A stretch of 64,000 bases of DNA from positions 186,001-250,000 of the forward strand of contig CAYFFQ010000001.1 in assembly GCA_964342465.1 (NCBI GenBank), written 5' to 3'. The DNA is from MGIIb-Q1 sp964342465. Its GTDB lineage: Archaea; Thermoplasmatota; Poseidoniia; Poseidoniales; Thalassarchaeaceae. Of the stretch, positions 8,530-16,403 are shown piece after piece. Made by a program: the position numbers and the translations under genes. Numbering within the stretch: position 1 is the stretch's first letter; every line of letters begins with the position of its first letter. The notes under the pieces are model-generated. The model did no database searches. It saw nothing but the letters and a program-made list of their open reading frames with translations, and was not told the origin of the DNA.

Positions 8530-9855
8530 TCACGGCCATGTCATGCGTGGCCAATCCCTCGGGTCTCCGGTGCGCCACTCTATCTCATCTAGAGTACGAG
8601 CCACCTCCTCAATGGTGGTCAGTTCCCTTTCGACCTGAATCCGGTGCAGCCAATCCTTCAGCCGGCCGAGTCGGAGACCACTCTTCATTTCGAGGTTTGC
8701 CATCAGCCATTCACCGTCAATCAGCGGCGAGTAGGTCTGTGGGTCGGCTGAGAGTTCGGAGAGGGCGGCTGTTACGGGGCGGGCACTTTCTGGTGAGAAT
8801 GCAGTTTCAATCGCCAACTGCCGAGGCAGGAGGTCGCCCAACGATGCCGCAAAGAGGCGCAGTTCAGCCTCACTATGGGGGTTGGGCAACAGACCGAGAT
8901 GACGGCACGCTCCGACCACTCCATCAATGGTCTTGCCATCAATTTTGAGATTCAGCAACTCCTTCTTCGCATCCGACTGAAAGAGTAACAGTGCGAGGCG
9001 TGCGACGACGATGTCGCCTCCAGTCAATCCTTTGAGTTCTCTCTGGCCGACCAAAGAAATCTTACTGTTAGGGAGGAGTACGGCGAGGACTCCATCCGCC
9101 GCCATCCTAGCGAGGATGTCGGCGGCGGCAGGCCCCAACAGAATCTTCCTAAATTCCTGCCATATTCTCTCCACACTAACTCTCTTCAACATTTCTAGAT
9201 TGGTGATGAGAGCGTTGGCTAAGGACTCTTCAGGCTGCCAAACACCAGCCTCTCCTTGGTCCATGAAACGATAGACGCGCATGATGCGAAGTCCATCCTC
9301 CCCTAATCTCTCCTGAGCATCCCCAACTGCTCGCAACACCCCGTTCTGGAGGTCGGAATATCCCCCAAATGGGTCATAGAGTTCAGCTCTGGCAAGGTCG
9401 ACAGCCATCGCATTGATGGTCAGGTCCCTCCTCTGTAGGTCAACTCTCAGAGAGTCGCCCCAAGTGACTTTCTCCGGCCTTCTTCCATCACTGTAATCCT
9501 GTTCTGAGCGCAGCGTGGTCACCTCGTACATCTCTCCTCCCTTGTGCAGCCGAACGGTTATGGTCCCGTACTTCACTCCGGTGGGAAGTGAGGAGGGGAA
9601 CAATGCCAACAACTCATCTGGTGAGAGTTCGCTGGCAAGGTCGTAGTCATTGAGTGAGGTCGCTGACAGTCCCTGACGGACACTCCCTCCCACAACCCAG
9701 ACTCCACCACCCGCTTCGGCGATTCTCGTCACCACTTCGAGAAGAGATTGGGGCAGGTTGTTCACCCATTCAGCCATCACCTCGGGGAGGGGCTGACCTC
9801 GCATGTCGGCGGGTCTGCCATGAGGCAGACCGGCTAGTCTGCTGAGATGTTCCAT
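8530..9855 (-). CDS. cca: Class II (bacterial-type) CCA-adding tRNA nucleotidyltransferase
   Basis: Motifs are those of class II nucleotidyltransferases. VVGGSVRQGL is near residue 54, NDYDLAS carries the two catalytic carboxylates, and RRDLTINAMAVD, YDPFGGYSDLQNGVLRAVGDA and LGEDGLRIMRVYRF are the following conserved blocks. It would add or repair the tRNA 3' CCA; the neighbouring tRNA gene lacks CCA. Archaea normally use class I enzymes, which look quite different, so this points to transfer from bacteria (inference). The family also includes poly(A) polymerases, which cannot be excluded by eye. Starts at 9855 or ATG 9777 are both possible; the second leaves room for a divergent promoter. 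Confidence 0.88.
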   Translation of the reverse strand: MEHLSRLAGLPHGRPADMRGQPLPEVMAEWVNNLPQSLLEVVTRIAEAGGGVWVVGGSVRQGLSATSLNDYDLASELSPDELLALFPSSLPTGVKYGTITVRLHKGGEMYEVTTLRSEQDYSDGRRPEKVTWGDSLRVDLQRRDLTINAMAVDLARAELYDPFGGYSDLQNGVLRAVGDAQERLGEDGLRIMRVYRFMDQGEAGVWQPEESLANALITNLEMLKRVSVERIWQEFRKILLGPAAADILARMAADGVLAVLLPNSKISLVGQRELKGLTGGDIVVARLALLLFQSDAKKELLNLKIDGKTIDGVVGACRHLGLLPNPHSEAELRLFAASLGDLLPRQLAIETAFSPESARPVTAALSELSADPQTYSPLIDGEWLMANLEMKSGLRLGRLKDWLHRIQVERELTTIEEVARTLDEIEWRTGDPRDWPRMTWP

Positions 9856-9905
9856 GTATTGCGGGGGTGGGTAATCACTTTCAAGCCCGACGGCTGGCGG
9901 AGGCC

Positions 9906-10310
9906 ATGGAAGTGGTGCTTGTTGACCTTCAGTGGCTCAAACCTCACGAAGAAGTCAGAGTGGAGAAGGTCGATGAATTGGCTGAGGTGACGAAAAAATG
10001 GGGTTGTTATACCAAACCTCTGCTAGTTGACAGAACCACAGGGGCCATCCTTGATGGTCATCATCGCTACCATGTCGGCATCGTATTGGGATTGAAGCGA
10101 CTGCCTGTTGTCCTGTTTGACTATCTCGCTGATGAGGCTATCACGGTTGAGCCGTGGCCGAACAGTGGCATTGCGTCGTTAGGAAAAGAAGAAATCATTG
10201 AAATGTCACTCTCCGAATTTCTTTACCCAGCCAAGACGAGTCGCCACACCACCGGATGGAAAACCCCACCGATTCACATCCCGCTTGAGCAACTCTCACG
10301 GGCTGAATGA
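9906..10310 (+). CDS. ParB/SerK-like protein, possible free-serine kinase
   Basis: A 134-residue ParB/sulfiredoxin-fold protein. LKPHEEV opens the domain, KPLLVDRTTGAILDGHHRYH is the nucleotide-binding core and the LYPAKTSRH end resembles the archaeal ADP-dependent serine kinase SerK, which makes phosphoserine. SerK of Thermococcus is longer (about 240), so this is a compact version; a plain ParB-like nuclease domain is the alternative. ATG 9906 is preceded by GGAGG; an upstream GTG at 9867 is the other option. It is divergent from the CCA-enzyme gene. Confidence 0.65.
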   Translation: MEVVLVDLQWLKPHEEVRVEKVDELAEVTKKWGCYTKPLLVDRTTGAILDGHHRYHVGIVLGLKRLPVVLFDYLADEAITVEPWPNSGIASLGKEEIIEMSLSEFLYPAKTSRHTTGWKTPPIHIPLEQLSRAE

Positions 10311-10351
10311 ACGGCCGTCGTCGACAGGATTGGCCGATGTGCAACTGAACA

Positions 10352-10560
10352 TTCTTCCTCATCGGTGAGAACGCCAGTCGGCAGAGTATCAATGAAGCGG
10401 CTGCCCCACCCTCTCACCACTTCTTCCTCATCGGTGAGAACGCCAGTAGGCAGAGTCGGTGAACATCTTGCACTGAGGCATCCCTCACCACTTCTTCCTC
10501 ATCGGTGAGAACGCCAGTAGGCAGAGTCGGTGAACATCTTGCACTGAGGCATCCCTCACC
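10352..10560. repeat. 69-71-bp tandem repeat, three copies
   Basis: TTCTTCCTCATCGGTGAGAA occurs at 10352, 10421 and 10492. Copies two and three are nearly identical over the full unit; the first is more diverged. With the next array it fills the 576 bp between the SerK-like gene and the acyl-CoA dehydrogenase gene. No gene seen. Confidence 0.88.
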
Positions 10561-10589
10561 CATTTGAGAGGCGAGTCGGGTGGGTGCGT

Positions 10590-10915
10590 CAAGGTTTGAG
10601 ATTGCGAGCGATTACGAGGGGCGAACGGGAGACAATCGCTCGTNNNNNNNNNNNNNNNNNNNNNNNNNNNNNNNNNNNNNNNNNNNNNNNNNNNNNNNNN
10701 NNNNNNNNNNNNNNNNNNNNNNNNNNNNNNNNNNNNNNNNNNNTCAAGGTTTGAGATTGCGAGCGATTACGAGGGGCGAACGGGAGACAATCGCTCGTGC
10801 CTCACTACCCATTTTTCAAGGTTGGAGATTGCGAGTGAAAACGAGGGGCGAGGGGAGACAATCGCTCGTGCCTCACTACCCATTTTTCAAGGTTGGAGAT
10901 TGCGGGCGATTACGA
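10590..10915. repeat. 71-72-bp tandem repeat running into the 3' end of the acyl-CoA dehydrogenase gene
   Basis: CAAGGTTTGAGATTGCGAGC and close variants start near 10591, 10745, 10817 and 10888. The last copy contains the stop codon and final codons of the minus-strand gene (Arg-Asn-Leu-Gln-Pro-stop), so the array is a multiplication of that gene's 3' end. The assembly gap at 10644-10743 is inside it, so the true copy number is unknown. Confidence 0.9.
10644..10743. other. Assembly gap, 100 N
   Basis: Exactly 100 N, the conventional size for a gap of unknown length. It has the same tandem repeat on both sides. Confidence 0.97.
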
Positions 10916-12062
10916 GGCGCTGAACCTCTTGTGTCCCTTCGTAGATTTGGGTGATTTTCGCATCTCTGAAGAATCTCTCGACAGGGAATTCAGTCACATA
11001 TCCATATCCTCCGTGAATCTGCACCGCCCTCTCCGCCACCCACATAGCGGTATCGCCGGCGAATAGTTTGGCCATGCTCGCTTCCGAGGTGTGGCGGGGT
11101 GCGCCGTCCTCGTAGTGGAGTTGTTTGGCTTTGGCGGCGCGATAGACGAGAAGTCTTGCGGCATCAATTCGAGTGGCCATGTCAGCAAGATATGCGGTTA
11201 TCATCTGATGGGATGCGAGAGGTCTGCCGAAAGTCTCTCTCTCATGGGCATATTTCAGTGATGCCTCAAAGGCACCCTGCGCTATTCCCAATGCCTGCGC
11301 GGCGATACCGATTCTGCTGTTATCGAGAGCATTCATGGCGATTCCGAATCCCTTTCCTACTTCACCGAGGACATTTGCCACAGGCACCTTACAATCCTCA
11401 AGAACCAGTGTGACGGTGTCAGAACTACGGATCCCGAGTTTGTCCTCCTTCTTTCCGACGGTGAACCCTTCAAATGATTTCTCGACGATGAAGGCGGTGA
11501 CTCCTCCATGCCGTTTGACCTGATAGTCGGGGTCATCGACCACCTTGGCGAACAGAACATAGATTTCCGCGCTCGCACCGTTAGTGACCCACATCTTCAT
11601 TCCATTGAGAATGTAATGGCTGCCATCTTCACTTAGTTCGGCTCGGCATGAGAGGGCGGCAGCGTCAGTCCCCGCTCCCGCTTCCGAAAGCGAATAGGCC
11701 CCGACCTCTTCACCAGCCAATCGCCTTAGATAGTGCTCCTTCTGCGAGTCGGTTCCGTGTAGGGTGATGGTTTTACTGCACAGACCGACATGGACACCAT
11801 AGAAGACGGCGAAAGATGGGTCGACGCGGGCCAATTCCTCGATGATAATCGCTTCACTGACATCATCAACAGGCATTCCGCCATACTGTTCGGGGATGGT
11901 GATACCCTGAAGTCCAGTCTCGGCGCAGAATTGTTTCCACTCGACGACGGGTGCAATCTGTTGTTTATCTCTCTCCTCAATTGTTGGGGGGAGTACAGTC
12001 TCTGCAAACGCCCTCACCATCTCGCGAATCATCGACTGTTCGTCACTCTCACGGAAATCCAT
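10887..12062 (-). CDS. Acyl-CoA dehydrogenase
   Basis: About 391 residues, full length for the family. Marks are YSLSEAGAGTDAAAL and MKMWVTNGASAEIYVLFAK (FAD/substrate-binding middle domain), NSRIGIAAQALGIAQGAFEASLKYAHERETFGRPL, and the C-terminal IHGGYGYVTEFPVERFFRDA then IYEGTQEVQ, whose Glu is the usual catalytic base of short/medium-chain enzymes. It oxidises acyl-CoA to enoyl-CoA and passes electrons to ETF (etfBA at 20.1 kb). The frame continues to 12146, but MDFRESDEQ at 12062 is the natural start. Its 3' end is the seed of a 71-bp tandem array. Confidence 0.9.
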   Translation of the reverse strand: MDFRESDEQSMIREMVRAFAETVLPPTIEERDKQQIAPVVEWKQFCAETGLQGITIPEQYGGMPVDDVSEAIIIEELARVDPSFAVFYGVHVGLCSKTITLHGTDSQKEHYLRRLAGEEVGAYSLSEAGAGTDAAALSCRAELSEDGSHYILNGMKMWVTNGASAEIYVLFAKVVDDPDYQVKRHGGVTAFIVEKSFEGFTVGKKEDKLGIRSSDTVTLVLEDCKVPVANVLGEVGKGFGIAMNALDNSRIGIAAQALGIAQGAFEASLKYAHERETFGRPLASHQMITAYLADMATRIDAARLLVYRAAKAKQLHYEDGAPRHTSEASMAKLFAGDTAMWVAERAVQIHGGYGYVTEFPVERFFRDAKITQIYEGTQEVQRLVIARNLQP

Positions 12063-12127
12063 CTCTCTCAACCTATCTGCTGCCAACCGCCTTCCGTTCA
12101 TAACGGGTTGCTTGTCGCATTCGGCGG

Positions 12128-12240
12128 TCACGGTTGTTGGAATCAATTCACTTTGGTTGTCAATGTTGCCGGCGACAATTAGAACACAGGATTATTGTCA
12201 CGGTGTAGGAATCAATTCACTTTGGTGGTCATGGTGGCAG
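12128..12240. repeat. 69-bp direct repeat, two copies, upstream of the acyl-CoA dehydrogenase gene
   Basis: AATCAATTCACTTTGG occurs at 12141 and 12210 with similar flanks. It lies in the divergent promoter region between the acyl-CoA dehydrogenase and GcvH-like genes, unlike most arrays, which lie at gene 3' ends. It could duplicate a regulatory site. Confidence 0.75.
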
Positions 12241-12277
12241 TTACTTTCGATTTCACTTATGATTCTGACTTAAATCG

Positions 12278-12286
12278 TTATATAAT
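12278..12286 (+). promoter_or_regulatory. TATA box for the GcvH-like gene
   Basis: TTATATAAT, centred about 40 bp before the ATG at 12322. That predicts a start of transcription near 12307 and a short leader. Confidence 0.6.
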
Positions 12287-12321
12287 GGGCTAAGGTCGGC
12301 GCGCCTGACGGGGTTCAGCGA

Positions 12322-12843
12322 ATGAGTGATGTTGAGGAAATCGTCGAGGACGAAATTGAGTTTGGAATCATTGATGACAGACATTACACGAAGGAACACC
12401 TTTGGTTCCAGTTGTTGGAGTCAGACAACGAAACTGGTGACTTGTACAAGATCGGAGTCAGTGACTTCCTTCAGGCTGAAATGGGGGAGATGGTAAAAAT
12501 CGTTCTCGCTCAACAGGAGAGTGTCGATGAATACGACGAGTTCACGGCATCTGAAGATGAAGACCAAGTTGGCACTGGCGCTAGAGAAGCCGGAAACGAA
12601 GGGCATGAGGTGCTGAAGGGCGACCCATTGGTAACCCTCCGAGCCACTTCCCTCACCCATGTGCTGTACGCACCGGTGGCCTGTCATATCGCCGAGTTGA
12701 ACGGTGAAGTGGAGGACAGCCCAGAACTTCTCAATGACGACCCATACGGTGAAGGATGGTTGATGAATCTCAGACCTGACTCCCTGAACGAAGATGAATT
12801 GCTCACTCCTGATGAGTATCTCGACTTTCTGTATGAAGTCTGA
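12322..12843 (+). CDS. Glycine cleavage H protein-like, lipoyl lysine missing
   Basis: The frame of GcvH is clear: HYTKEHLWF (residue 21), IGVSDFLQAEMGEMV (44-58), then LYAPVACHIAELNGEVEDSPELLNDDPYGEGWLMNL (115-150). Between them are about 30 extra acidic residues (68-98). In true GcvH the lipoylated Lys lies in ESVK, six residues before the Tyr of YAPV; here the aligned stretch is RATS, with Ser110 in place of Lys. It therefore probably cannot carry lipoate for glycine cleavage. A structural or regulatory role, or a lipoate-independent GcvH relative, is possible. No other glycine cleavage gene is in the window. It has its own TATA box. Confidence 0.75.
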   Translation: MSDVEEIVEDEIEFGIIDDRHYTKEHLWFQLLESDNETGDLYKIGVSDFLQAEMGEMVKIVLAQQESVDEYDEFTASEDEDQVGTGAREAGNEGHEVLKGDPLVTLRATSLTHVLYAPVACHIAELNGEVEDSPELLNDDPYGEGWLMNLRPDSLNEDELLTPDEYLDFLYEV

Positions 12844-12887
12844 TGGTTCCCCGCCTTCATATTGGCGAGTTCCGTTGGGTCAGAGGA

Positions 12888-13075
12888 GGGGTGAACCACT
12901 CACTTCTTTGCTCTCCGCTTCTCACTCATAGACGCTGGCAAGGGTTGGGTCTGGGGGGGTGAACCACTCACTTCTTTGCTCTCCGCTTCTCACTCTTAGA
13001 CGCTGGCAAGGGTCGGGTCTGGGGGGTGAACCACTCACTTCTTTGCTCTCCGCTTCTCACTCTTCGAACCTCTCT
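12888..13075. repeat. 67-68-bp tandem repeat built from the 3' end of the beta-propeller gene
   Basis: GTGAACCACTCACTTCTTTG occurs at 12891, 12959 and 13026. The third copy contains the real stop codon and last codons (Glu-Lys-Arg-Arg-Ala-Lys-Lys) of the minus-strand gene; the other two are near-copies that carry the same stop again. It fills the gap between two convergent genes. Confidence 0.92.
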
Positions 13076-14270
13076 TCGCCTCCCGCCTCGCATTGGACCA
13101 AGCTAGGTATTTGCTCTGTAGTTTCGGGGAGGCGAAGTAGGCCAGTCCGAGAATCACTCCCGGGACTGTGACGATGACGATGAGTGGTGCGAGGGCGGAT
13201 ACGAGATTCTCGGTGATGGTGTTCTCTGGTGGGTAGTAGTAGGCGATGGCTCCATAACTCGTCACTGCGAAACCGGTTTCACTACTCTCGGACCAGCCGC
13301 CGATGAGTGATGAACCGCCGAGAAGGACATCGGCGGCGACAACCTCTTCATTGTTGAGCCATGGGTAGGCAAGTCCCATTTTGCCTTCTCCCTCTGTGAT
13401 GGCCCAATCAACCAACCCGAACGGTGCTGTCTGGAGCAGCAGATGGTTCTCGTCGCGGGCGAAAAGACCGGTGAATTCTCCTGAAATCTCAACACTTTTC
13501 ACACTCACATAGGACTCACTTGGGGAGTTGGGGTATATCTCCACCACCCCTATACTTCGGCCTGAGCCGACTGCGAAACACCTCTCTCTAGTTGGGTGTG
13601 GGCACTCTATCGCCCGCCAATGGGTGCCTTCTGAACCTGACAACCAACTCACTTGGTGGTCTTGGTCAATCAAACCTATACCGTCCGATTCGGTGGCCAC
13701 TACACAGAGGGAGTGCATCTGGTGGTGGCAACTGATACTGACAACATCTGAGAAGAGGGAGCCATTCAGAGGAAAAAACTCAGAATTGCCGCTCGCATCC
13801 TCGCGGAACCTCATCAATAAACCATCTTCACCGCCGAGGTAAGCCCAATTTCCTGCCGAATCCCAACTGACTGAAGTCAACTCCCTACCCATCAGGTTGG
13901 CAGTCGAGCCGGGGACATGGGAGACCGAATAATCTTCAAGGGTGAATCGCAGGAGTGTTCCGTCAGAACCGGCCATCAGCGCAGTGAGACCCTGTGGGTG
14001 CCAGTCAACGGCGCGTAAGAGGTCATCATCAGCCGTGTTCAGTTCCACTTCCTCGTCAGGGTCAGATGCAGAGATGAGATGGGCGAATCCAGCCTGCCCG
14101 ACGAGCAGAACATTCTCTCCATCCGGTGATGGCGCCAACGCTTCGAGACCTAGGTCAGCATCCCCGATAGTTGTCTTGGTGACAATTTCCACAACCGAAT
14201 CTCCATCCAAAGCCCCGACGGTGGGGAGCAGAAGTATGAGTGCAGTCAGAAGGGCGGCCCTGCCTCGCAT
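13035..14270 (-). CDS. Secreted or membrane-anchored beta-propeller protein
   Basis: 411 residues. A signal peptide (MRGRAALLTALILLLPTVGA) is followed by repeated blades of WD40/NHL style, for example LEALAPSPDGENVLLVGQAG, LRAVDWHPQGLTALMAGSDG and LTSVSWDSAGNWAYLGGEDG. A single membrane segment near residues 345-372 (LAPLIVIVTVPGVILGLAYF) precedes a short, very basic cytoplasmic tail. The propeller would face outside. The ligand is unknown and I do not recognise a named family. Confidence 0.7.
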   Translation of the reverse strand: MRGRAALLTALILLLPTVGALDGDSVVEIVTKTTIGDADLGLEALAPSPDGENVLLVGQAGFAHLISASDPDEEVELNTADDDLLRAVDWHPQGLTALMAGSDGTLLRFTLEDYSVSHVPGSTANLMGRELTSVSWDSAGNWAYLGGEDGLLMRFREDASGNSEFFPLNGSLFSDVVSISCHHQMHSLCVVATESDGIGLIDQDHQVSWLSGSEGTHWRAIECPHPTRERCFAVGSGRSIGVVEIYPNSPSESYVSVKSVEISGEFTGLFARDENHLLLQTAPFGLVDWAITEGEGKMGLAYPWLNNEEVVAADVLLGGSSLIGGWSESSETGFAVTSYGAIAYYYPPENTITENLVSALAPLIVIVTVPGVILGLAYFASPKLQSKYLAWSNARREAKRGSKSEKRRAKK

Positions 14271-14433
14271 GGGCCTCTGACCCGCTTTGCTGATTTATCC
14301 TTCACGGCTGAAGCGATGTTGAATCGGGGTGACATCTCACTCCTGCGGCCATCGTGGTTCAGCACGGTGGAGTGTGCCGATGGCGGTGTCTGAAAGAATA
14401 AGTTTGAACCATTGAAGCCTCTCGGAGTTCAAT

Positions 14434-14955
14434 ATGGAGACCTTTGAAGTCAAGCGTGGTGTGGTGAAGAGTGTTGAATCGGATGGGGGGCTGGCAGCCC
14501 TTGCAGCCACCTTCTTCGATGATGTGGAGGATTGTGGAGATGGCTCATTCATCGGCAGATTCGCCATTCTATCAATGGTCACAGCACAATACACCGATAA
14601 GGGCAAATTGGCCACTGATGTAGAGCAGATGAAGGGTGATGAACTATCCGATTTCCTCGCCGCCGATGGCGGTCGAGAGGAGGCGCTGGAATCCCGCCGC
14701 CGTTGGTCAGGATTTCTCGATGCCGCCACCGGATATACCGCCAAGCAGCGGGGTGACAAGGCGAAAGAGTCGGCGAAGAAGGCGAGCAAGGCAAAATCAG
14801 CCATCTCATCGGCTCGTCACTTCATGAAGATGACTGAGGTTGAACCCGAATTGAGTGAACAGGCAGAGGCTCTTATCGCCGAAATCGAGGAGTGTCTCGA
14901 CAGAGGTGACGTCACACGGGCCGCAAGCCGCGGTGAAAAGTTGGGTAAACTATTC
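14434..14955 (+). CDS. Conserved hypothetical protein co-transcribed with tyrS
   Basis: About 174 residues, soluble. It opens METFEVKRGVVKSV and has a compact first domain (to about residue 60) that resembles small archaeal DUF5611-type proteins from memory. A Lys/Ala-rich helical stretch follows (AKQRGDKAKESAKKASKAKS), then a charged helical end. The stop codon lies within TGATG at 14956-14960, so it overlaps the tyrS start and the two are probably translationally coupled. Function unknown. Confidence 0.6.
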
Positions 14956-14957
14956 TG

Positions 14958-16079
14958 ATGGTGAACGAGATGGATGATGAGAGACTTGCCGCCTTGGGGA
15001 GTGGTCAGCGACGACGTGTGGAATCGATGTTCCTCGGCGTTGCCGAGGTCGTTGGAATGGACCATCTCGTTCAATGCATCACCGAGTCAACTTCTCACGG
15101 AGAAGATGGAGTCCTGCGCGCCTATGTCGGATTTGAACCGTCAGGTAGGGCGCACATCGGTTGGGCAGTCATCGCCCAGACTCTCCGCCGTCTGCTCGAC
15201 GCAGATGTCAATGTCCTCGTCTTTCTCGCCGATTGGCACGCATGGGTGAACGACAAGTTCGGCGGTGACATGGAGAAGATAAAGACCACTGCAAGATACA
15301 TGGAAGAGGTTTTCCGCGCCCTTCTCGGCAACCCAGAAGAGGGCGAGGGGGCGGGTCAACTGAGATTCCTATACGCCAGTGAGTTGATGGATTCGGGGGA
15401 CTATTGGGCAACCGTTCTGCGCTGTTCAAAGAACATGAGTCTCGCAAGGGTGCGCAGAACCTTCAGCATCATGGGAAGAGCCGAGGATTCTGCCGACGGA
15501 GACCTCTCTAAGTTCTTTTATCCGGCGATGCAGGCTGCTGACATCTTCGAGTTGAAGGTCGACATAGCAGTGGGTGGCATGGACCAGCGCAAAGCGCACA
15601 TGTACATGCGCGAGGTGGCCGACCACTACGGCTGGCCGAAGGCCACCTGTGTCCACACACCGATTCTTTCAGGCCTCAAAGCGGTCGGCGGGCGCATGGA
15701 ATCATTCGACCACAAGATGAGCAAATCCAACCCTTCGGGGGCGATTCTCCTCCACGACAGCCCGTCAAAACTGCGCAAGAAACTACGCAAGGCATACCTC
15801 GACCCGGAGCAAGCGGATTCCCCCGTCTACGAGTTGGTTGAACATATCGTTCTCCCCACATCCGGTTCACTGACCATCACTCCGAAACCTGAGTATGGCA
15901 ATCCTTCCACCTGGGGCGACCTGCAAGACCTGCGGGGGGCAGTGGCGAGCGGTGAGGTTCATCCCCTCGACCTGAAGTTCGCCGTGGCTGATGCTCTGGC
16001 GGCGATTCTCTCGCCATTGGCAGAGTATTTCGAGGCTAATCCTTCCCTTCTTGAAACGGTGACTGGCTTTTCGCAGTAG
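14958..16079 (+). CDS. tyrS: Tyrosyl-tRNA synthetase, archaeal type
   Basis: 373 residues with class I synthetase motifs. GRAHIGW stands for HIGH (near residue 60) and HKMSKSNPSGAI is the KMSKS loop. YVGFEPSG and VGGMDQRKAHMYMREVA are typical of archaeal/eukaryotic TyrRS. It charges tRNA-Tyr. The start overlaps the stop of the upstream gene. Its last codons (Gly-Phe-Ser-Gln-stop) are repeated 69 bp downstream. Confidence 0.95.
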   Translation: MVNEMDDERLAALGSGQRRRVESMFLGVAEVVGMDHLVQCITESTSHGEDGVLRAYVGFEPSGRAHIGWAVIAQTLRRLLDADVNVLVFLADWHAWVNDKFGGDMEKIKTTARYMEEVFRALLGNPEEGEGAGQLRFLYASELMDSGDYWATVLRCSKNMSLARVRRTFSIMGRAEDSADGDLSKFFYPAMQAADIFELKVDIAVGGMDQRKAHMYMREVADHYGWPKATCVHTPILSGLKAVGGRMESFDHKMSKSNPSGAILLHDSPSKLRKKLRKAYLDPEQADSPVYELVEHIVLPTSGSLTITPKPEYGNPSTWGDLQDLRGAVASGEVHPLDLKFAVADALAAILSPLAEYFEANPSLLETVTGFSQ

Positions 16080-16157
16080 GTTGCACGACCATCACTTCTG
16101 CTGTTCGCTCGCAGAAGGAGTGCTGCTGCCGGTGGCTTTTCGCACTGAGTTGCACGA
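16065..16157. repeat. 69-bp repeat of the tyrS 3' end
   Basis: GGCTTTTCGCA...GTTGCACGA at 16065 (the end of tyrS with its TAG stop) recurs at 16134 with a few differences, and then runs into an assembly gap. More copies may be hidden in the gap. With the next two entries this covers the 324 bp between tyrS and the HMG-CoA synthase gene. Confidence 0.85.
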
Positions 16158-16257
16158 NNNNNNNNNNNNNNNNNNNNNNNNNNNNNNNNNNNNNNNNNNN
16201 NNNNNNNNNNNNNNNNNNNNNNNNNNNNNNNNNNNNNNNNNNNNNNNNNNNNNNNNN
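16158..16257. other. Assembly gap, 100 N
   Basis: Exactly 100 N between a 69-bp repeat on the left and a 40-bp repeat on the right. Confidence 0.97.
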
Positions 16258-16328
16258 AATTGCCAACGGCAACACCCGAATATCTGGGCTCCATCATAAT
16301 TGCCAACGGCAACACCCGAATATCTGTT
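16258..16328. repeat. 40-bp tandem repeat, about 1.8 copies
   Basis: AATTGCCAACGGCAACACCC starts at 16258 and 16298. Each copy contains the small inverted repeat TTGCCAACGGCAA. The array touches the gap, so the copy number is unknown. Confidence 0.85.
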
Positions 16329-16403
16329 TTCCGTCAGAAAATGAAGGCAAGCCGGCAGAGAGTTCTAAAGTAGTGGGTTGGCGCAAGGGGAATAGGGATT
16401 GCA

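Noticed and set aside
10580..10954. 124-residue ORF crossing the N gap
   Set aside because: It is a reading of the 71-bp repeat through unknown bases and runs antisense into the acyl-CoA dehydrogenase gene.
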